From Brevundimonas sp. (lineage in GTDB: Bacteria; Pseudomonadota; Alphaproteobacteria; Caulobacterales; Caulobacteraceae): a stretch of 64,000 nucleotides of DNA. The notes under the pieces are model-generated. The model did not search any database. It worked only from the letters and a program-made list of their open reading frames with translations, and had not been told where the DNA came from. Position 1 is the first letter of the stretch. Every line of letters begins with the position of its first letter. Both the position numbers and the translations under genes were made by a program. The DNA is taken from assembly GCF_019636155.1 (NCBI RefSeq), contig NZ_JAHBYB010000009.1:1-64000 (forward strand). Reading direction: 5' to 3'. Shown in pieces: positions 15,622 to 23,806 of this stretch.

Positions 15622-16593
15622 ATGAAGGTGATCGAGATCGCTGGGGGGCGCGGCCCGGCCGAGGCCCTGGTCCTGGCCGAACGGCCCGATCCCCTGCCCG
15701 GCCCGGGCGAAATCCTGATCCGCGTCGCCGCCGCCGGGGTCAATCGCCCCGACCTGCTCCAGCGCCAGGGCCGCTATCCGCCGCCGCCCGGCGCGCCCGA
15801 CATCCTGGGCCTGGAAGTCGCCGGAGAGGTCGCCGCCCTGGGGCAGGGCGTCGATCAATGGGCGGTCGGGGACCGGGTCTGCGCCCTTCTGGGCGGGGGC
15901 GGCTATGCCGAATACGCCGTCGTCGACGCGCGCCACGCCCTGCCGGTTCCGGAGGGGCTGGACGAGGTCCAGGCCGCCGCCCTGCCGGAAACCGTCTTCA
16001 CCGTCTGGGCCAATGTGTTCGAGGCCGGGGGGCTGGCGGCGGGCCAGACCCTGCTGATCCATGGGGCGACCAGCGGCATCGGCGTCACCGCCATCCAGAT
16101 GGCTCGCGCCGCCGGGGCCCGGGTCATCGCCACCTCGCGCGGATCGGAAAAGGCCGCCGCCGCCCGCGCCCTGGGCGCCGATCTCAGCCTGGATGCGGAA
16201 ACGGACGACATGGCCGCCGCCATCGCCGATTTCGGCGGCGCCGACGTGCTGCTGGACATGGTCGGGGCGTCCTATGCCGAACTGAACCTGAACGCCCTGA
16301 ACCCCGGCGGGCGCTGGGTGGTGATCGCCACCCTGGGCGGCGCCGTGGCCCAGGTCGATCTGATGCGGCTGATGCTGAAGCGGATCGTCCTGACGGGGAC
16401 CACCCTGCGGTCACGCCCGGCGGACGAAAAGGCGCGGCTGACTCGCGCGGTGCATGATCATGTCTGGCCCTGGGTCTCGGCCGGGCGCGTTCGCCCCCCG
16501 GTCGAGGCGACCTTTCCCCTGGCCCAGGCCGCCCAGGCCCACCGGCGGCTGGAGGCCGGCGGTCATGTCGGAAAGATCGTCCTGACCGTCTGA
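15622..16593 (+). CDS. NAD(P)H-quinone oxidoreductase (zinc-independent MDR family, PIG3-like)
   Basis: A 323-residue medium-chain reductase. The N-terminal GroES-like domain has AAGVNRPDLLQRQGRYPPPPGAPDILGLEVAGEV; the nucleotide-binding domain has LIHGATSGIGVTAIQMARAAGARVIAT; a substrate region LNALNPGGRWVVIATLGG follows. The catalytic zinc ligands of alcohol dehydrogenases are missing, as expected for quinone reductases. The ATG at 15622 gives the usual KVIEI start. It is divergent from the DUF1192-rcdA pair. Confidence 0.9.
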   Translation: MKVIEIAGGRGPAEALVLAERPDPLPGPGEILIRVAAAGVNRPDLLQRQGRYPPPPGAPDILGLEVAGEVAALGQGVDQWAVGDRVCALLGGGGYAEYAVVDARHALPVPEGLDEVQAAALPETVFTVWANVFEAGGLAAGQTLLIHGATSGIGVTAIQMARAAGARVIATSRGSEKAAAARALGADLSLDAETDDMAAAIADFGGADVLLDMVGASYAELNLNALNPGGRWVVIATLGGAVAQVDLMRLMLKRIVLTGTTLRSRPADEKARLTRAVHDHVWPWVSAGRVRPPVEATFPLAQAAQAHRRLEAGGHVGKIVLTV

Positions 16594-16645
16594 GGCCGGC
16601 CCCTTCGCAGGAACCGGCCCCAGCCTTTGCGCTTAAGCCTTGCGC

Positions 16646-17260
16646 TTACCAGCGGCCGCCGCCCCGAACCGGGCGCATCGAGGAGATGCGGTCGTTCAGG
16701 CCCCAGCGGTCCAGGTTGCGGACGTCGCCGTCCAGCACCTGGCAGTTGCCGCGGAAATAGGCGTCGGTGCAGACCTCCCACCGGCCGCGCATCTGCATCG
16801 AGCTGATGGCGTCGTTGAAGCCGGTGCGGTCCAGGTTCGCCATCTCGCCGTCGAACCGGGTCGAGGCGCCGCGGAAGTTGGCGTCGCGATAGACGGTGAT
16901 CGAGTCGCGCCCGCCGCCCCAGCCGCCGCCGTTGTTGCCGCCATTGTTCCAGCCGCCGCCATTGTTCCGGCCGGGGCGATTGTTCGTATAGGAGCCGCGG
17001 ATATTGCCGCAGATCAGCAGTCCGTTGTCATTGGCGATGTCGGCCTGGCCGCAGCGGTTGGCCTCGATCGAGGTGCCGCGCGTCTGGCCGCGCATGTCGC
17101 GGCATTCGGCATAGAGGCGGCCCTGGTTCATCGACACGTTGGAACAGGTCTGGGAATAGCTGCCACGCGGGGCGCGGTCGTTGTAGTGGTTCTGCGGCCC
17201 GCGCTGCTGGGCCGGGGCCATCAAAGTGGTCGCCATGGCGACGGCGGTCAGGATCATCAT
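16646..17260 (-). CDS. Secreted protein with CVNH and beta/gamma-crystallin domains
   Basis: A 204-residue exported protein. The start at 17260 has GGAGG five bases upstream and gives a short signal peptide (MMILTAVAMATTLMAPA). Residues ~35-88 (SYSQTCSNVSMNQGRLYAECRD to LLICGNI) follow the cyanovirin-N homology pattern with paired cysteines. A Gly/Asn-rich linker comes next. Residues ~120-200 hold two Greek-key repeats, VYRDANFRGASTRFDGEMANL and CTDAYFRGNCQVLDGDVRNL, each followed by a D-x-ISSM block, as in calcium-binding microbial crystallins. A carbohydrate- and Ca-binding envelope or extracellular role is inferred. Confidence 0.85.
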   Translation of the reverse strand: MMILTAVAMATTLMAPAQQRGPQNHYNDRAPRGSYSQTCSNVSMNQGRLYAECRDMRGQTRGTSIEANRCGQADIANDNGLLICGNIRGSYTNNRPGRNNGGGWNNGGNNGGGWGGGRDSITVYRDANFRGASTRFDGEMANLDRTGFNDAISSMQMRGRWEVCTDAYFRGNCQVLDGDVRNLDRWGLNDRISSMRPVRGGGRW

Positions 17261-17475
17261 GGTTTCCTCCATCCTCTCGAAACTGGCGCCTCAACGCGCC
17301 GATGACGAACACAGTTCATCACGCCACATGAACCTTGGCTGTATGACATAGTCGGGCGACGTTTTCTTTTGCGGAGAATGGGCCTATATCTCGCGCCTCC
17401 GCGCCCGGCCGAAAGGTCGGGCGCCGCTGTTTCAAACGCCTGGATTCCGGGCCTTTCGCCGGGACTTTTAAGCCC

Positions 17476-18147
17476 ATGACCGACATCCTGATGCCCAAGG
17501 CCACCGCGGTCTGGCTGGTCGACAACACCTCGCTGACGTTCGAACAGATCGCCGATTTCTGCGGCCTGCACCCGCTGGAAGTGCGCGGAATCGCCGACGG
17601 CGACGTGGCGCGCGACATTCGCGGCGCCGACCCCATCGTCAACGGCCAGCTGACCCGCGATGAACTGGACAAGGCCCACGCCGATTCCAACTACCGCATG
17701 AAGGCGGTGGTCAGCCGCCACGCCGAGCTGCTGAAGCCGACCAAGACCGGGCCGAAATACACCCCCGTCTCGCGCCGCCAGGATCGTCCGGACGCCATCG
17801 CCTGGTTCGTCCGCCACCACCCCGAGGTCGCCGACGCCCAGATCGCCAAGCTGCTGGGCACCACCAAGGCCACGATCGAGAGCGTGCGCAACCGCACCCA
17901 CTGGAACAGCCCCAACATCAAGCCGGTCGATCCAGTGACCCTGGGCCTGGTGGGCCAGATCCAGCTGGACGAGGTGGTCCGCAAGGCCGCCGAGAAGAAG
18001 GCCCGCGAGGACGCCAAGCGCGGCGGCCCCACCCTGGACGCCGCCACTGCCGAAGAGGCGCCCCGGGCCGAACCGGAAGCGCCCGACACCGACGACCGCG
18101 GCCAGGGCGAACACACCGCCGAATCCGTCTTCGGTTCCAGAGAATAA
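17476..18147 (+). CDS. trcR: DUF1013 cell-cycle transcriptional regulator TrcR-like
   Basis: A 223-residue protein matching DUF1013. It has an N-terminal helix-turn-helix-like segment (TSLTFEQIADFCGLHPLEVRGIADGDVARDI), a middle RQDRPDAIAWFVRHHPEVADAQIAKLLGTTKATIESVRNRTHWN that looks like a second HTH, and a charged, disordered C-terminus. In Caulobacter relatives TrcR binds transcribed promoters together with RNA polymerase. There is no clear Shine-Dalgarno before the ATG. It is monocistronic and ends at two strong hairpins. Confidence 0.9.
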   Translation: MTDILMPKATAVWLVDNTSLTFEQIADFCGLHPLEVRGIADGDVARDIRGADPIVNGQLTRDELDKAHADSNYRMKAVVSRHAELLKPTKTGPKYTPVSRRQDRPDAIAWFVRHHPEVADAQIAKLLGTTKATIESVRNRTHWNSPNIKPVDPVTLGLVGQIQLDEVVRKAAEKKAREDAKRGGPTLDAATAEEAPRAEPEAPDTDDRGQGEHTAESVFGSRE

Positions 18148-18151
18148 TTCT

Positions 18152-18212
18152 CCCTCTCTCGCCGAGAGAGGGCGCAAAGGAAAACGGCCCCGGAGTTCCC
18201 TCCGGGGCCGTT
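18152..18212. terminator. Two hairpins, probable bidirectional terminator between trcR and a DUF465 gene
   Basis: CCCTCTCTC/GAGAGAGGG (18152-18172) is followed by a perfect 13-bp stem, 18183-18195 with 18200-18212 (AACGGCCCCGGAG), loop TTCC. AAAA precedes and TTCGCATTTT follows. It separates two convergent genes. Confidence 0.85.
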
Positions 18213-18236
18213 CGCATTTTCCAAGGGAACCCCGGC

Positions 18237-18410
18237 TCAGCCGGCGCGCGCCTCCAGGCTGCTGATCTCTTCCTTCAGCCGCAGCTTGCGCTGCTTGAGA
18301 CTTCTAAGCTGCAGCGAGTCCGCGGCGGGATGGATCATCTCCTGGCGGATGGCTTCATCCAGCTGGCGATGACGATGGCCCAGTTCGCGGATACGAGCAT
18401 CAACGGTCAT
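18237..18410 (-). CDS. YdcH/DUF465 family small protein
   Basis: A 57-residue ORF found by reading the minus strand: MTVDARIRELGHRHRQLDEAI, a short middle, then LKQRKLRLKEEISSLEARAG. The pattern of two short helices with a LK..K..LK.EI end is that of DUF465. The function of the family is unknown. It is convergent with trcR across the hairpins and divergent from ubiX. A second DUF465 gene lies 1.2 kb away at 19645. Confidence 0.85.
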   Translation of the reverse strand: MTVDARIRELGHRHRQLDEAIRQEMIHPAADSLQLRSLKQRKLRLKEEISSLEARAG

Positions 18411-18528
18411 GGCTTGCGCCTCCTTGGCTTAGGGACCACTAGAATGAGCGCCCGGACCGCGCCGCTGTGGAATCACATTCCAGTGACGCCCACCGCCGCT
18501 CCGGACCTGATCGAGACTGGACGCGAAA

Positions 18529-19137
18529 TTGGTCGATCCCGTGAACGGAGCCGTATCCGATCCGCCCCGCCGCATGGTCGTCGGGATTTCCGGCGCGTCT
18601 GGCGTGGCTTATGGCGTGCGGATGCTGGACGCCCTGCGCGACCTGGGCGTGGAAAGCCATCTGGTGGTCAGCCGCGCGGCCCTGCTGACCCTGTCCCAGG
18701 AGACGGATCTGGGCCCCGACGACCTGGCCGGCCGCGCTGATGTGACGCACCGCCTGGCCGATGTGGGCGCCGTGATCGCCTCGGGCTCTTTCCGGACGAT
18801 GGGCATGGTGATCGCCCCCTGTTCGGTGCGGACCATGGGCGAGATCGCCACCGGCGTGACCTCGTCCCTGCTGACCCGCGCCGCCGATGTGACGCTGAAG
18901 GAGCGTCGCCCCCTGGTGATGATGGTGCGCGAGACGCCGTTCCACCTGGGCCACCTTCGCACCATGACCGCCCTGGCCGAGATGGGCGCCGTCATCGCCC
19001 CGCCCCTGCCCGCCCTCTACGCCCGGCCCCAATCCATCGAGGCCATGATCGACCAGTCGGTCGGTCGGGTGCTGGATCTGTTCGGCCTGGACTGGGCGCC
19101 GGTGACCCGCTGGACAGGGCTGAAGGGCGCCGAATGA
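18529..19137 (+). CDS. ubiX: UbiX flavin prenyltransferase
   Basis: UbiX makes prenylated FMN, the cofactor of the UbiD decarboxylase in ubiquinone synthesis. The family N-terminus VVGISGASGVAYGVRMLDAL and the blocks IASGSFRTMGMVIAPCSVRTMGEIATG and ERRPLVMMVRETPFHLGHLRTM are all present. The start is uncertain: TTG 18529, GTG 18541 and ATG 18574 are in frame, none with a strong Shine-Dalgarno. The family core begins at about 18574. Confidence 0.93.
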   Translation: MVDPVNGAVSDPPRRMVVGISGASGVAYGVRMLDALRDLGVESHLVVSRAALLTLSQETDLGPDDLAGRADVTHRLADVGAVIASGSFRTMGMVIAPCSVRTMGEIATGVTSSLLTRAADVTLKERRPLVMMVRETPFHLGHLRTMTALAEMGAVIAPPLPALYARPQSIEAMIDQSVGRVLDLFGLDWAPVTRWTGLKGAE

Positions 19138-19150
19138 GGCTGTGGGCCCC

Positions 19151-19618
19151 ATGACTCTGTGGGACTGGGCGGTTCGGGCCTACGCCAGGCCCGGCGTCTC
19201 CGAAGCCTGCCTGGAGTTGCAGGACGCGGGGGGCCAGAACGTCTGCCTGCTGCTGTGGGCCGCCTGGGCCGCCGAGACCGGTCGGGCCCTGGACGCCGAC
19301 GCCCGCGCCGACGCCTGCGACATCGCCCGGGCCTGGGAAGACGCCGCCGTCGGCCCCCTGCGCGCCATTCGCCGCCGCCTGAAGCCGCGCATCCTGGACA
19401 TGGACGACGCCGCCCGCCAGGCGGTGCGCGATCAGGTCAAGGCGCTGGAGTTGGCCGCCGAGAAATACCTGCTGGAGGCGTTGGAACGGGCCTCTCGCCC
19501 GGCCGAACGCCCGTCTCCGACCGCACGCATCGACGCCCTGGCCGCCGTCGCCCGCGACTGGTCCGGGACCGCCCCGCGCGCCCTGCTGACGGCGTTGGAC
19601 CAGCGGCTTTCCGGGTAA
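19151..19618 (+). CDS. TIGR02444 family protein
   Basis: A 155-residue protein beginning MTLWDWAVRAYARPGVSEACLELQDAGGQNVCLLLW, which is the conserved N-terminal block of the TIGR02444/DUF2390 family. The remainder is Ala- and Arg-rich helix. The function is unknown. It lies 13 bp after ubiX and 26 bp before the second DUF465 gene, so the three are probably one transcript. Confidence 0.85.
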   Translation: MTLWDWAVRAYARPGVSEACLELQDAGGQNVCLLLWAAWAAETGRALDADARADACDIARAWEDAAVGPLRAIRRRLKPRILDMDDAARQAVRDQVKALELAAEKYLLEALERASRPAERPSPTARIDALAAVARDWSGTAPRALLTALDQRLSG

Positions 19619-19644
19619 ATCCGGCTCGGCTATAAGCGCCGCTC

Positions 19645-19869
19645 ATGAACGACGACGGTCCCGAACTGACGGAAGCGGAACAGGCCCTGCACGGCCGCCT
19701 GAAGGCGCTGCAGCAGGAACACGCCGACCTGGACGCCTCCATCGAGGCCCTGGGCCACATGCCCATCCCGGACCAGCTGCTGATCGCCCGCCTGAAGCGC
19801 AAGAAACTGACCCTGCGCGACGAGATCGTGAAGATCGAGGCCCGGATTCTGCCGGACATCATCGCCTGA
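19645..19869 (+). CDS. YdcH/DUF465 family small protein (second copy)
   Basis: A 74-residue protein with ALHGRLKALQQEHADLDASIEAL, then LIARLKRKKLTLRDEIVKIEARI. It is the same helix pair as in the 18237-18410 gene but more complete. The family function is unknown. It is last in the ubiX transcript and is followed by a palindromic repeat. Confidence 0.88.
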   Translation: MNDDGPELTEAEQALHGRLKALQQEHADLDASIEALGHMPIPDQLLIARLKRKKLTLRDEIVKIEARILPDIIA

Positions 19870-19874
19870 GGATC

Positions 19875-19958
19875 AGGCAGTAGGGCTTAGGCAGCAGGCA
19901 GTAGGGATGCTCAATCCTGCCGCCTGCCCAAATTTCTACTGCCTAAGCCCTACTGCCT
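19875..19958. repeat. Inverted repeat with perfect 20-bp arms, GGGCTTAGG family
   Basis: AGGCAGTAGGGCTTAGGCAG (19875-19894) is exactly complementary to 19939-19958. A further CAGGCAGTAGGG follows the left arm. The right arm contains the last codons and the stop of the convergent diguanylate cyclase gene. The core is shared with the element at 7976-8039. Confidence 0.9.
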
Positions 19959-20512
19959 TTCTTGCGAACCCACATGGCCGCGTCGGCCTCGGCCAGCCAA
20001 GTTTCCGCGTCCGGCTGGCTGGCGTAGGCGCGGACGCCGAACGAGCCGCCCAGCTGCGCCCGCTCGCCCTGCCAGAGGAAGCCGTCCGTCTCCAGCGCCT
20101 GGGCCAGGCGCAGGGCCTTGTCGCGCCCCTCCTCGACGCCGGCGTTCAGCATCAACAGGCAGAATTCGTCGCCGCCCAGCCGTCCCACGGCGTCGGATTC
20201 GCGCAGGTTGGCCAGCATCAGCTCGGCCACCCGCACCAGGGCCGCATCCCCCGCCGCGTGGCCAAGCCGGTCGTTGACCCCCTTGAACCCGTCCAGGTCC
20301 AGATACAGCAGCACCGCCGGCGCCGCGTATCGCTGGCAGTAGGCCATGGTCCGGTTCACCGCCGCGATGAAGCCGCGGCGGTTCAGGGCGGGAGTCAGGA
20401 CGTCATGGTCGGCCGCCGCCTCGGCCGCCTCGGCCCGCAGGCGCAGGGCCTCGACCTCGGCGCGCAGCCGGGCGATCTCCGCGTTCAGGTCGGTCGCGGC
20501 CGCATGGGTCAC
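19943..20512 (-). CDS. Diguanylate cyclase (GGDEF domain, stand-alone)
   Basis: A 189-residue protein that would make cyclic di-GMP. A short coiled coil ([24 protein letters not shown]) precedes a complete GGDEF domain: [25 protein letters not shown] with the metal Asp, and [10 protein letters not shown]. The product-inhibition I-site RESD lies five residues before GGDEF. No sensory domain or membrane span is present. The last residues (GSRA) and stop are encoded by a dispersed palindrome, which may have altered the original C-terminus. Confidence 0.93.
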   Translation of the reverse strand: MTHAAATDLNAEIARLRAEVEALRLRAEAAEAAADHDVLTPALNRRGFIAAVNRTMAYCQRYAAPAVLLYLDLDGFKGVNDRLGHAAGDAALVRVAELMLANLRESDAVGRLGGDEFCLLMLNAGVEEGRDKALRLAQALETDGFLWQGERAQLGGSFGVRAYASQPDAETWLAEADAAMWVRKKGSRA

Positions 20513-20633
20513 GAAAACAGGCTCCGCCCGCGCGACTCACCAGCGATCGCGCGCCGCCGATCCTAGCCCGCTCGGTTGCGGGCGCAACGCGGCTGCTGTA
20601 ACGGGCCGTCTTCCGACACCGGGGATTCCCGAC

Positions 20634-21125
20634 ATGGCCGAGACGACGCCTCCCGTCGCCATCATCATGGGCAGCCGGTCCGACTGGCCGACGATGAAGC
20701 ACGCCGCCGACATGCTGGATCGGCTGGGCGTTGCCTGGTCGGCCCAGGTGGTCAGCGCGCACCGCACCCCGAAACGCCTATGGGATTTCGCCTCCGGCGC
20801 CCGCGCGGCGGGGCACAAGGTCATCATCGCCGGCGCGGGCGGGGCCGCCCACCTGCCCGGCATGGCCGCGTCGATGACCGAGCTGCCGGTGCTGGGCGTG
20901 CCGGTGCAGTCCAAGGCGCTAAAAGGGCTCGATTCCCTGCTGTCCATCGTCCAGATGCCCGGCGGCGTCCCGGTGGCGACCCTGGCCATCGGCGAGGCGG
21001 GGGCCAGGAACGCCGGCATATTGGCGGCCCAGATCTTGGCCCTGGGCGATCCCGCCCTGATGGACCGGCTGGAGGCCTTCCGAGAGGCCCAGACCGAGGC
21101 CGTGCACGAGACCGTCGAGGACTGA
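20634..21125 (+). CDS. purE: 5-(carboxyamino)imidazole ribonucleotide mutase
   Basis: PurE converts N5-CAIR to CAIR in purine synthesis. The 163-residue protein has [19 protein letters not shown], the [13 protein letters not shown] motif with the conserved His, and [27 protein letters not shown]. The stop overlaps the purK start (TGATG), so the two are translationally coupled. Confidence 0.97.
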   Translation: MAETTPPVAIIMGSRSDWPTMKHAADMLDRLGVAWSAQVVSAHRTPKRLWDFASGARAAGHKVIIAGAGGAAHLPGMAASMTELPVLGVPVQSKALKGLDSLLSIVQMPGGVPVATLAIGEAGARNAGILAAQILALGDPALMDRLEAFREAQTEAVHETVED

Positions 21126-22207
21126 TGCCGGACCTGCCCCTGCCCCCCGGAGCCACGATCGGCGTCGTCGGCGGCGGCCAGCTGGGGCGGATGCTGTCCC
21201 AGGCCGCCTCGCGCCTGGGGTTCGACGTGGTCATCCTGGACCCGGAAGAGAATTCGCCCGCCGGCCGCGTCTCGCGCGGTCAGATCGTCGCCGCCTATGA
21301 CGATGTCACCGCCCTGACCGTCCTGGGTCAGGTCTGCCAGGTGGTGACCTTCGAGTTCGAGAACGTCCCCGCCGCCTCGATGGAGACCCTGGCCGAGGGC
21401 GGCGCCCTGGTCGCGCCCGGCCCCACCGCGCTGAAGGTCGCCCAGGACCGGGTCGAGGAGAAGACCTTCCTCAACGCCGTCGGCGCCCCGACCGTGGCCT
21501 TCCATCCGGTCGACAGCCTGGACGACCTGATCGCCGGTCTCGACCGCCTGGGAACCCCCGCCCTGCTGAAGACCCGGCGTGAAGGCTATGACGGCAAGGG
21601 ACAGATCTGGGTCCGGTCGGCGGCCATGGCCCCCGACGCCTGGCACGCCATCGGCGAACGCCCGGCCATACTGGAGGCCCGGGCCCCCTTCGTGCGCGAA
21701 CTGTCGGTGATCGCCGCGCGCGGCTGGGACGGCGCGATGGCCGTCTATCCCCTGGGCCAGAACACCCATGCCGGCGGGGTGTTGAAGACCACCCTGGCGC
21801 CGGCCGCGGTCGATGCGAAGACCGACCGCCGCGCCCGCGCCATCGCCAAGGCCGTGCTGGAGGGTCTCGACTATGTCGGTGTCCTGGGGGTCGAACTGTT
21901 CGAGATGGACGGCGGCGCCCTTCTGGTCAACGAGATCGCGCCGCGGGTGCACAACACGGGCCACTGGACCCAGGACGGCTGCGCCTGCGACCAATTCGAA
22001 CAGCATGTCCGCGCCATCGCCGGCTGGCCCCTGGGCCCGACGAAGGCCCACGCCCAGGTCGAGATGACCAATCTGCTGGGCGACGAGATCGACCGGTGGG
22101 CGAAACTGGCCGCCCGGGCCGACGCCCGCCTGCATCTGTATGGCAAGGCCGAGGCCCGGCCCGGCCGCAAGATGGCCCATGTGAACCGGATCCGCCCTCT
22201 GCCCTAG
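21125..22207 (+). CDS. purK: 5-(carboxyamino)imidazole ribonucleotide synthase
   Basis: PurK is the ATP-grasp enzyme that carboxylates AIR to N5-CAIR, feeding PurE. The 360-residue protein has the N-terminal GVVGGGQLGRMLSQAASRLGF, ATP-grasp blocks LKTRREGYDGKGQ and YVGVLGVELFEMDGGALLVNEIAPRVHNTGHWT, and the normal C-terminus. It overlaps purE by one base and ends convergently on the MFS gene with a 4-bp overlap. Confidence 0.97.
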   Translation: MPDLPLPPGATIGVVGGGQLGRMLSQAASRLGFDVVILDPEENSPAGRVSRGQIVAAYDDVTALTVLGQVCQVVTFEFENVPAASMETLAEGGALVAPGPTALKVAQDRVEEKTFLNAVGAPTVAFHPVDSLDDLIAGLDRLGTPALLKTRREGYDGKGQIWVRSAAMAPDAWHAIGERPAILEARAPFVRELSVIAARGWDGAMAVYPLGQNTHAGGVLKTTLAPAAVDAKTDRRARAIAKAVLEGLDYVGVLGVELFEMDGGALLVNEIAPRVHNTGHWTQDGCACDQFEQHVRAIAGWPLGPTKAHAQVEMTNLLGDEIDRWAKLAARADARLHLYGKAEARPGRKMAHVNRIRPLP

Positions 22208-23367
22208 ACGGGTTCGGCAAGGCGGCGGCGGACAGCCCAGGCCAGGCCGCCCCCGACCAGGGCCATGGCCGCCATGGCCAGATAGCCGAGAGCCCCGCCC
22301 TGGTCGTACAGCGGCCCCGAGGCCAGGGTGGCCAGGCCGATCAGAACCCCCGCCGCCAGCATGGAATTCAGGGTCTGGGCGGCCGTGTGGCTGTCGTCAG
22401 GGGTCAGGCGGTCTATGATCTGGACCCCGGCCAGATAGGTGGCGGCGAAGGTCAGGGCGTGCAGGGTCTGCAACGGCCACAGGGCCCACAGCGGCGGCGC
22501 CAGGGCCATGACGCCCCAGCGCACCACGGCCGCGACCACCCCGGCCATAAGCACCGCCCAGGGCCCGATCCCGAGGCGGCGGCGCCAGGGCTCGACCCAC
22601 CACATGAAGCCGATCTCGATGATCACCGAGAAGGCCCACAAAAGGCCCGTCGTCCGCTCGTCGATCCCCTGGGCTTTCCAGAGGATGGCGGAGAAGGCGT
22701 AATAGAAGGCGTGTGCGGCCTGGACCGCCCCGATGGCCAGAAGGGCGATGACGAAGATCGGGTCGCGGACCAGTCGGCCCAGCCCTCGGAACCGGGCCAT
22801 GCCGTCGACCGGCCCTGTCGCGCTGACCGGCTCGGCCGGCAGGACGCGCCAGGCGTAGAGGCCGATGGCGGCGCCCGCCGCCGTGATCCAGGCGATCACC
22901 AGATCGACCGGGGCGGCGGTCAGAAGGGCGCCCACCGCCACATTGGCGCAGACGAAGGCCGCCGAGCCGCAGCCGCGCGGAAAGGCGAAGGCGTGGCCGG
23001 TGCGGCGCGCGACCCTGAGGTTCAGCACATCGGTCAGGGGAATCAGGGCCGCCGCGGCGCTGGCGGCGACGAACCAGGCGGCGGCGCGGATCAGGGATTG
23101 GTCGCACAGGCCCGCCAGGCCATAGCCCAGGGCCGCCGCCAACCCTAGCCAGGCCATGGGCGTGCGCCGCAGCCGGAATCCGTCGGCCCAGACCGCGATC
23201 ATCGGCCCGGTGACCAGCCGGCCCAGCATGGGGGCGGCCAGAAGGACGCCGATCTCGGCCCCGGTCAGCCCCCGGCTGGTCAGCCACAGGCCCGCGAACG
23301 GCAGGCTGACCCCCGTGGCCCCGAACAGCAGGACATAATGCAGCGCCAGGCGGATGTCGGGCTTCAT
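22204..23367 (-). CDS. MFS transporter (MFS_1-like, phenylpropionate/nucleoside-permease type)
   Basis: A 387-residue membrane protein with about 12 spans. The start MKPDIRLALHYVLLFGATGVSLPFAGLWLTSRGLTGAEIGVLLAAPMLGRL and the middle LLWAFSVIIEIGFMWW are typical of the HcaT-like MFS branch. Pre-Met-23367 codons do not resemble the family. The substrate is unknown. It is divergent from the DUF423 gene across 48 bp. Confidence 0.88.
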   Translation of the reverse strand: MKPDIRLALHYVLLFGATGVSLPFAGLWLTSRGLTGAEIGVLLAAPMLGRLVTGPMIAVWADGFRLRRTPMAWLGLAAALGYGLAGLCDQSLIRAAAWFVAASAAAALIPLTDVLNLRVARRTGHAFAFPRGCGSAAFVCANVAVGALLTAAPVDLVIAWITAAGAAIGLYAWRVLPAEPVSATGPVDGMARFRGLGRLVRDPIFVIALLAIGAVQAAHAFYYAFSAILWKAQGIDERTTGLLWAFSVIIEIGFMWWVEPWRRRLGIGPWAVLMAGVVAAVVRWGVMALAPPLWALWPLQTLHALTFAATYLAGVQIIDRLTPDDSHTAAQTLNSMLAAGVLIGLATLASGPLYDQGGALGYLAMAAMALVGGGLAWAVRRRLAEPV

Positions 23368-23415
23368 GTCCCGCGCATAGCAGACTCGCGCGGCCTCGTC
23401 GGCTAGGACTGGATC

Positions 23416-23787
23416 ATGATCCGGGATCAGCGACTCGCCGTCTTCTCCGCCCTCAGTGGCGGCTGCGCCGTTCTGCTGGGCGCCTTCGCGGCCCATGGGG
23501 TCGATCCGGAGGCCAAGGCCCTGCTGGCCACCGGCAGCCACTATCAGATCGTCCACGCCCTGTTGGCCCTGGCCTGCGCCGGGCCGCTGGGCGGAGGGCG
23601 GGCGACGACCGTGGCCGGATGGCTGGCCGCGTCGGGCGGGCTGGTGTTCAGCGGCGCCCTGGCGGGCATCGCCCTGGCGGACCTGCGGATCCTGGGCGCC
23701 GTCGCCCCGGCGGGGGGCGTCATGATGGTGGCCGGATGGCTGATCCTGGCGGTCGCCTTGTTGAAGTCACCTTCCGTCAACGCCTGA
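23416..23787 (+). CDS. DUF423 membrane protein
   Basis: A 123-residue protein with about four hydrophobic segments. The DUF423 hallmark GGCAVLLGAFAAHGVD near residue 15, followed by GSHYQIVHALLALA, is clear. It is a small inner-membrane protein of unknown function. It is followed 19 bp later by the iminopeptidase gene. Confidence 0.9.
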   Translation: MIRDQRLAVFSALSGGCAVLLGAFAAHGVDPEAKALLATGSHYQIVHALLALACAGPLGGGRATTVAGWLAASGGLVFSGALAGIALADLRILGAVAPAGGVMMVAGWLILAVALLKSPSVNA

Positions 23788-23806
23788 TCGTCCACACAGG
23801 AGTTCC

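Noticed and set aside
20537..22180. A long minus-strand frame opposite purE-purK
   Set aside because: It is a shadow of two certain purine genes on the plus strand.
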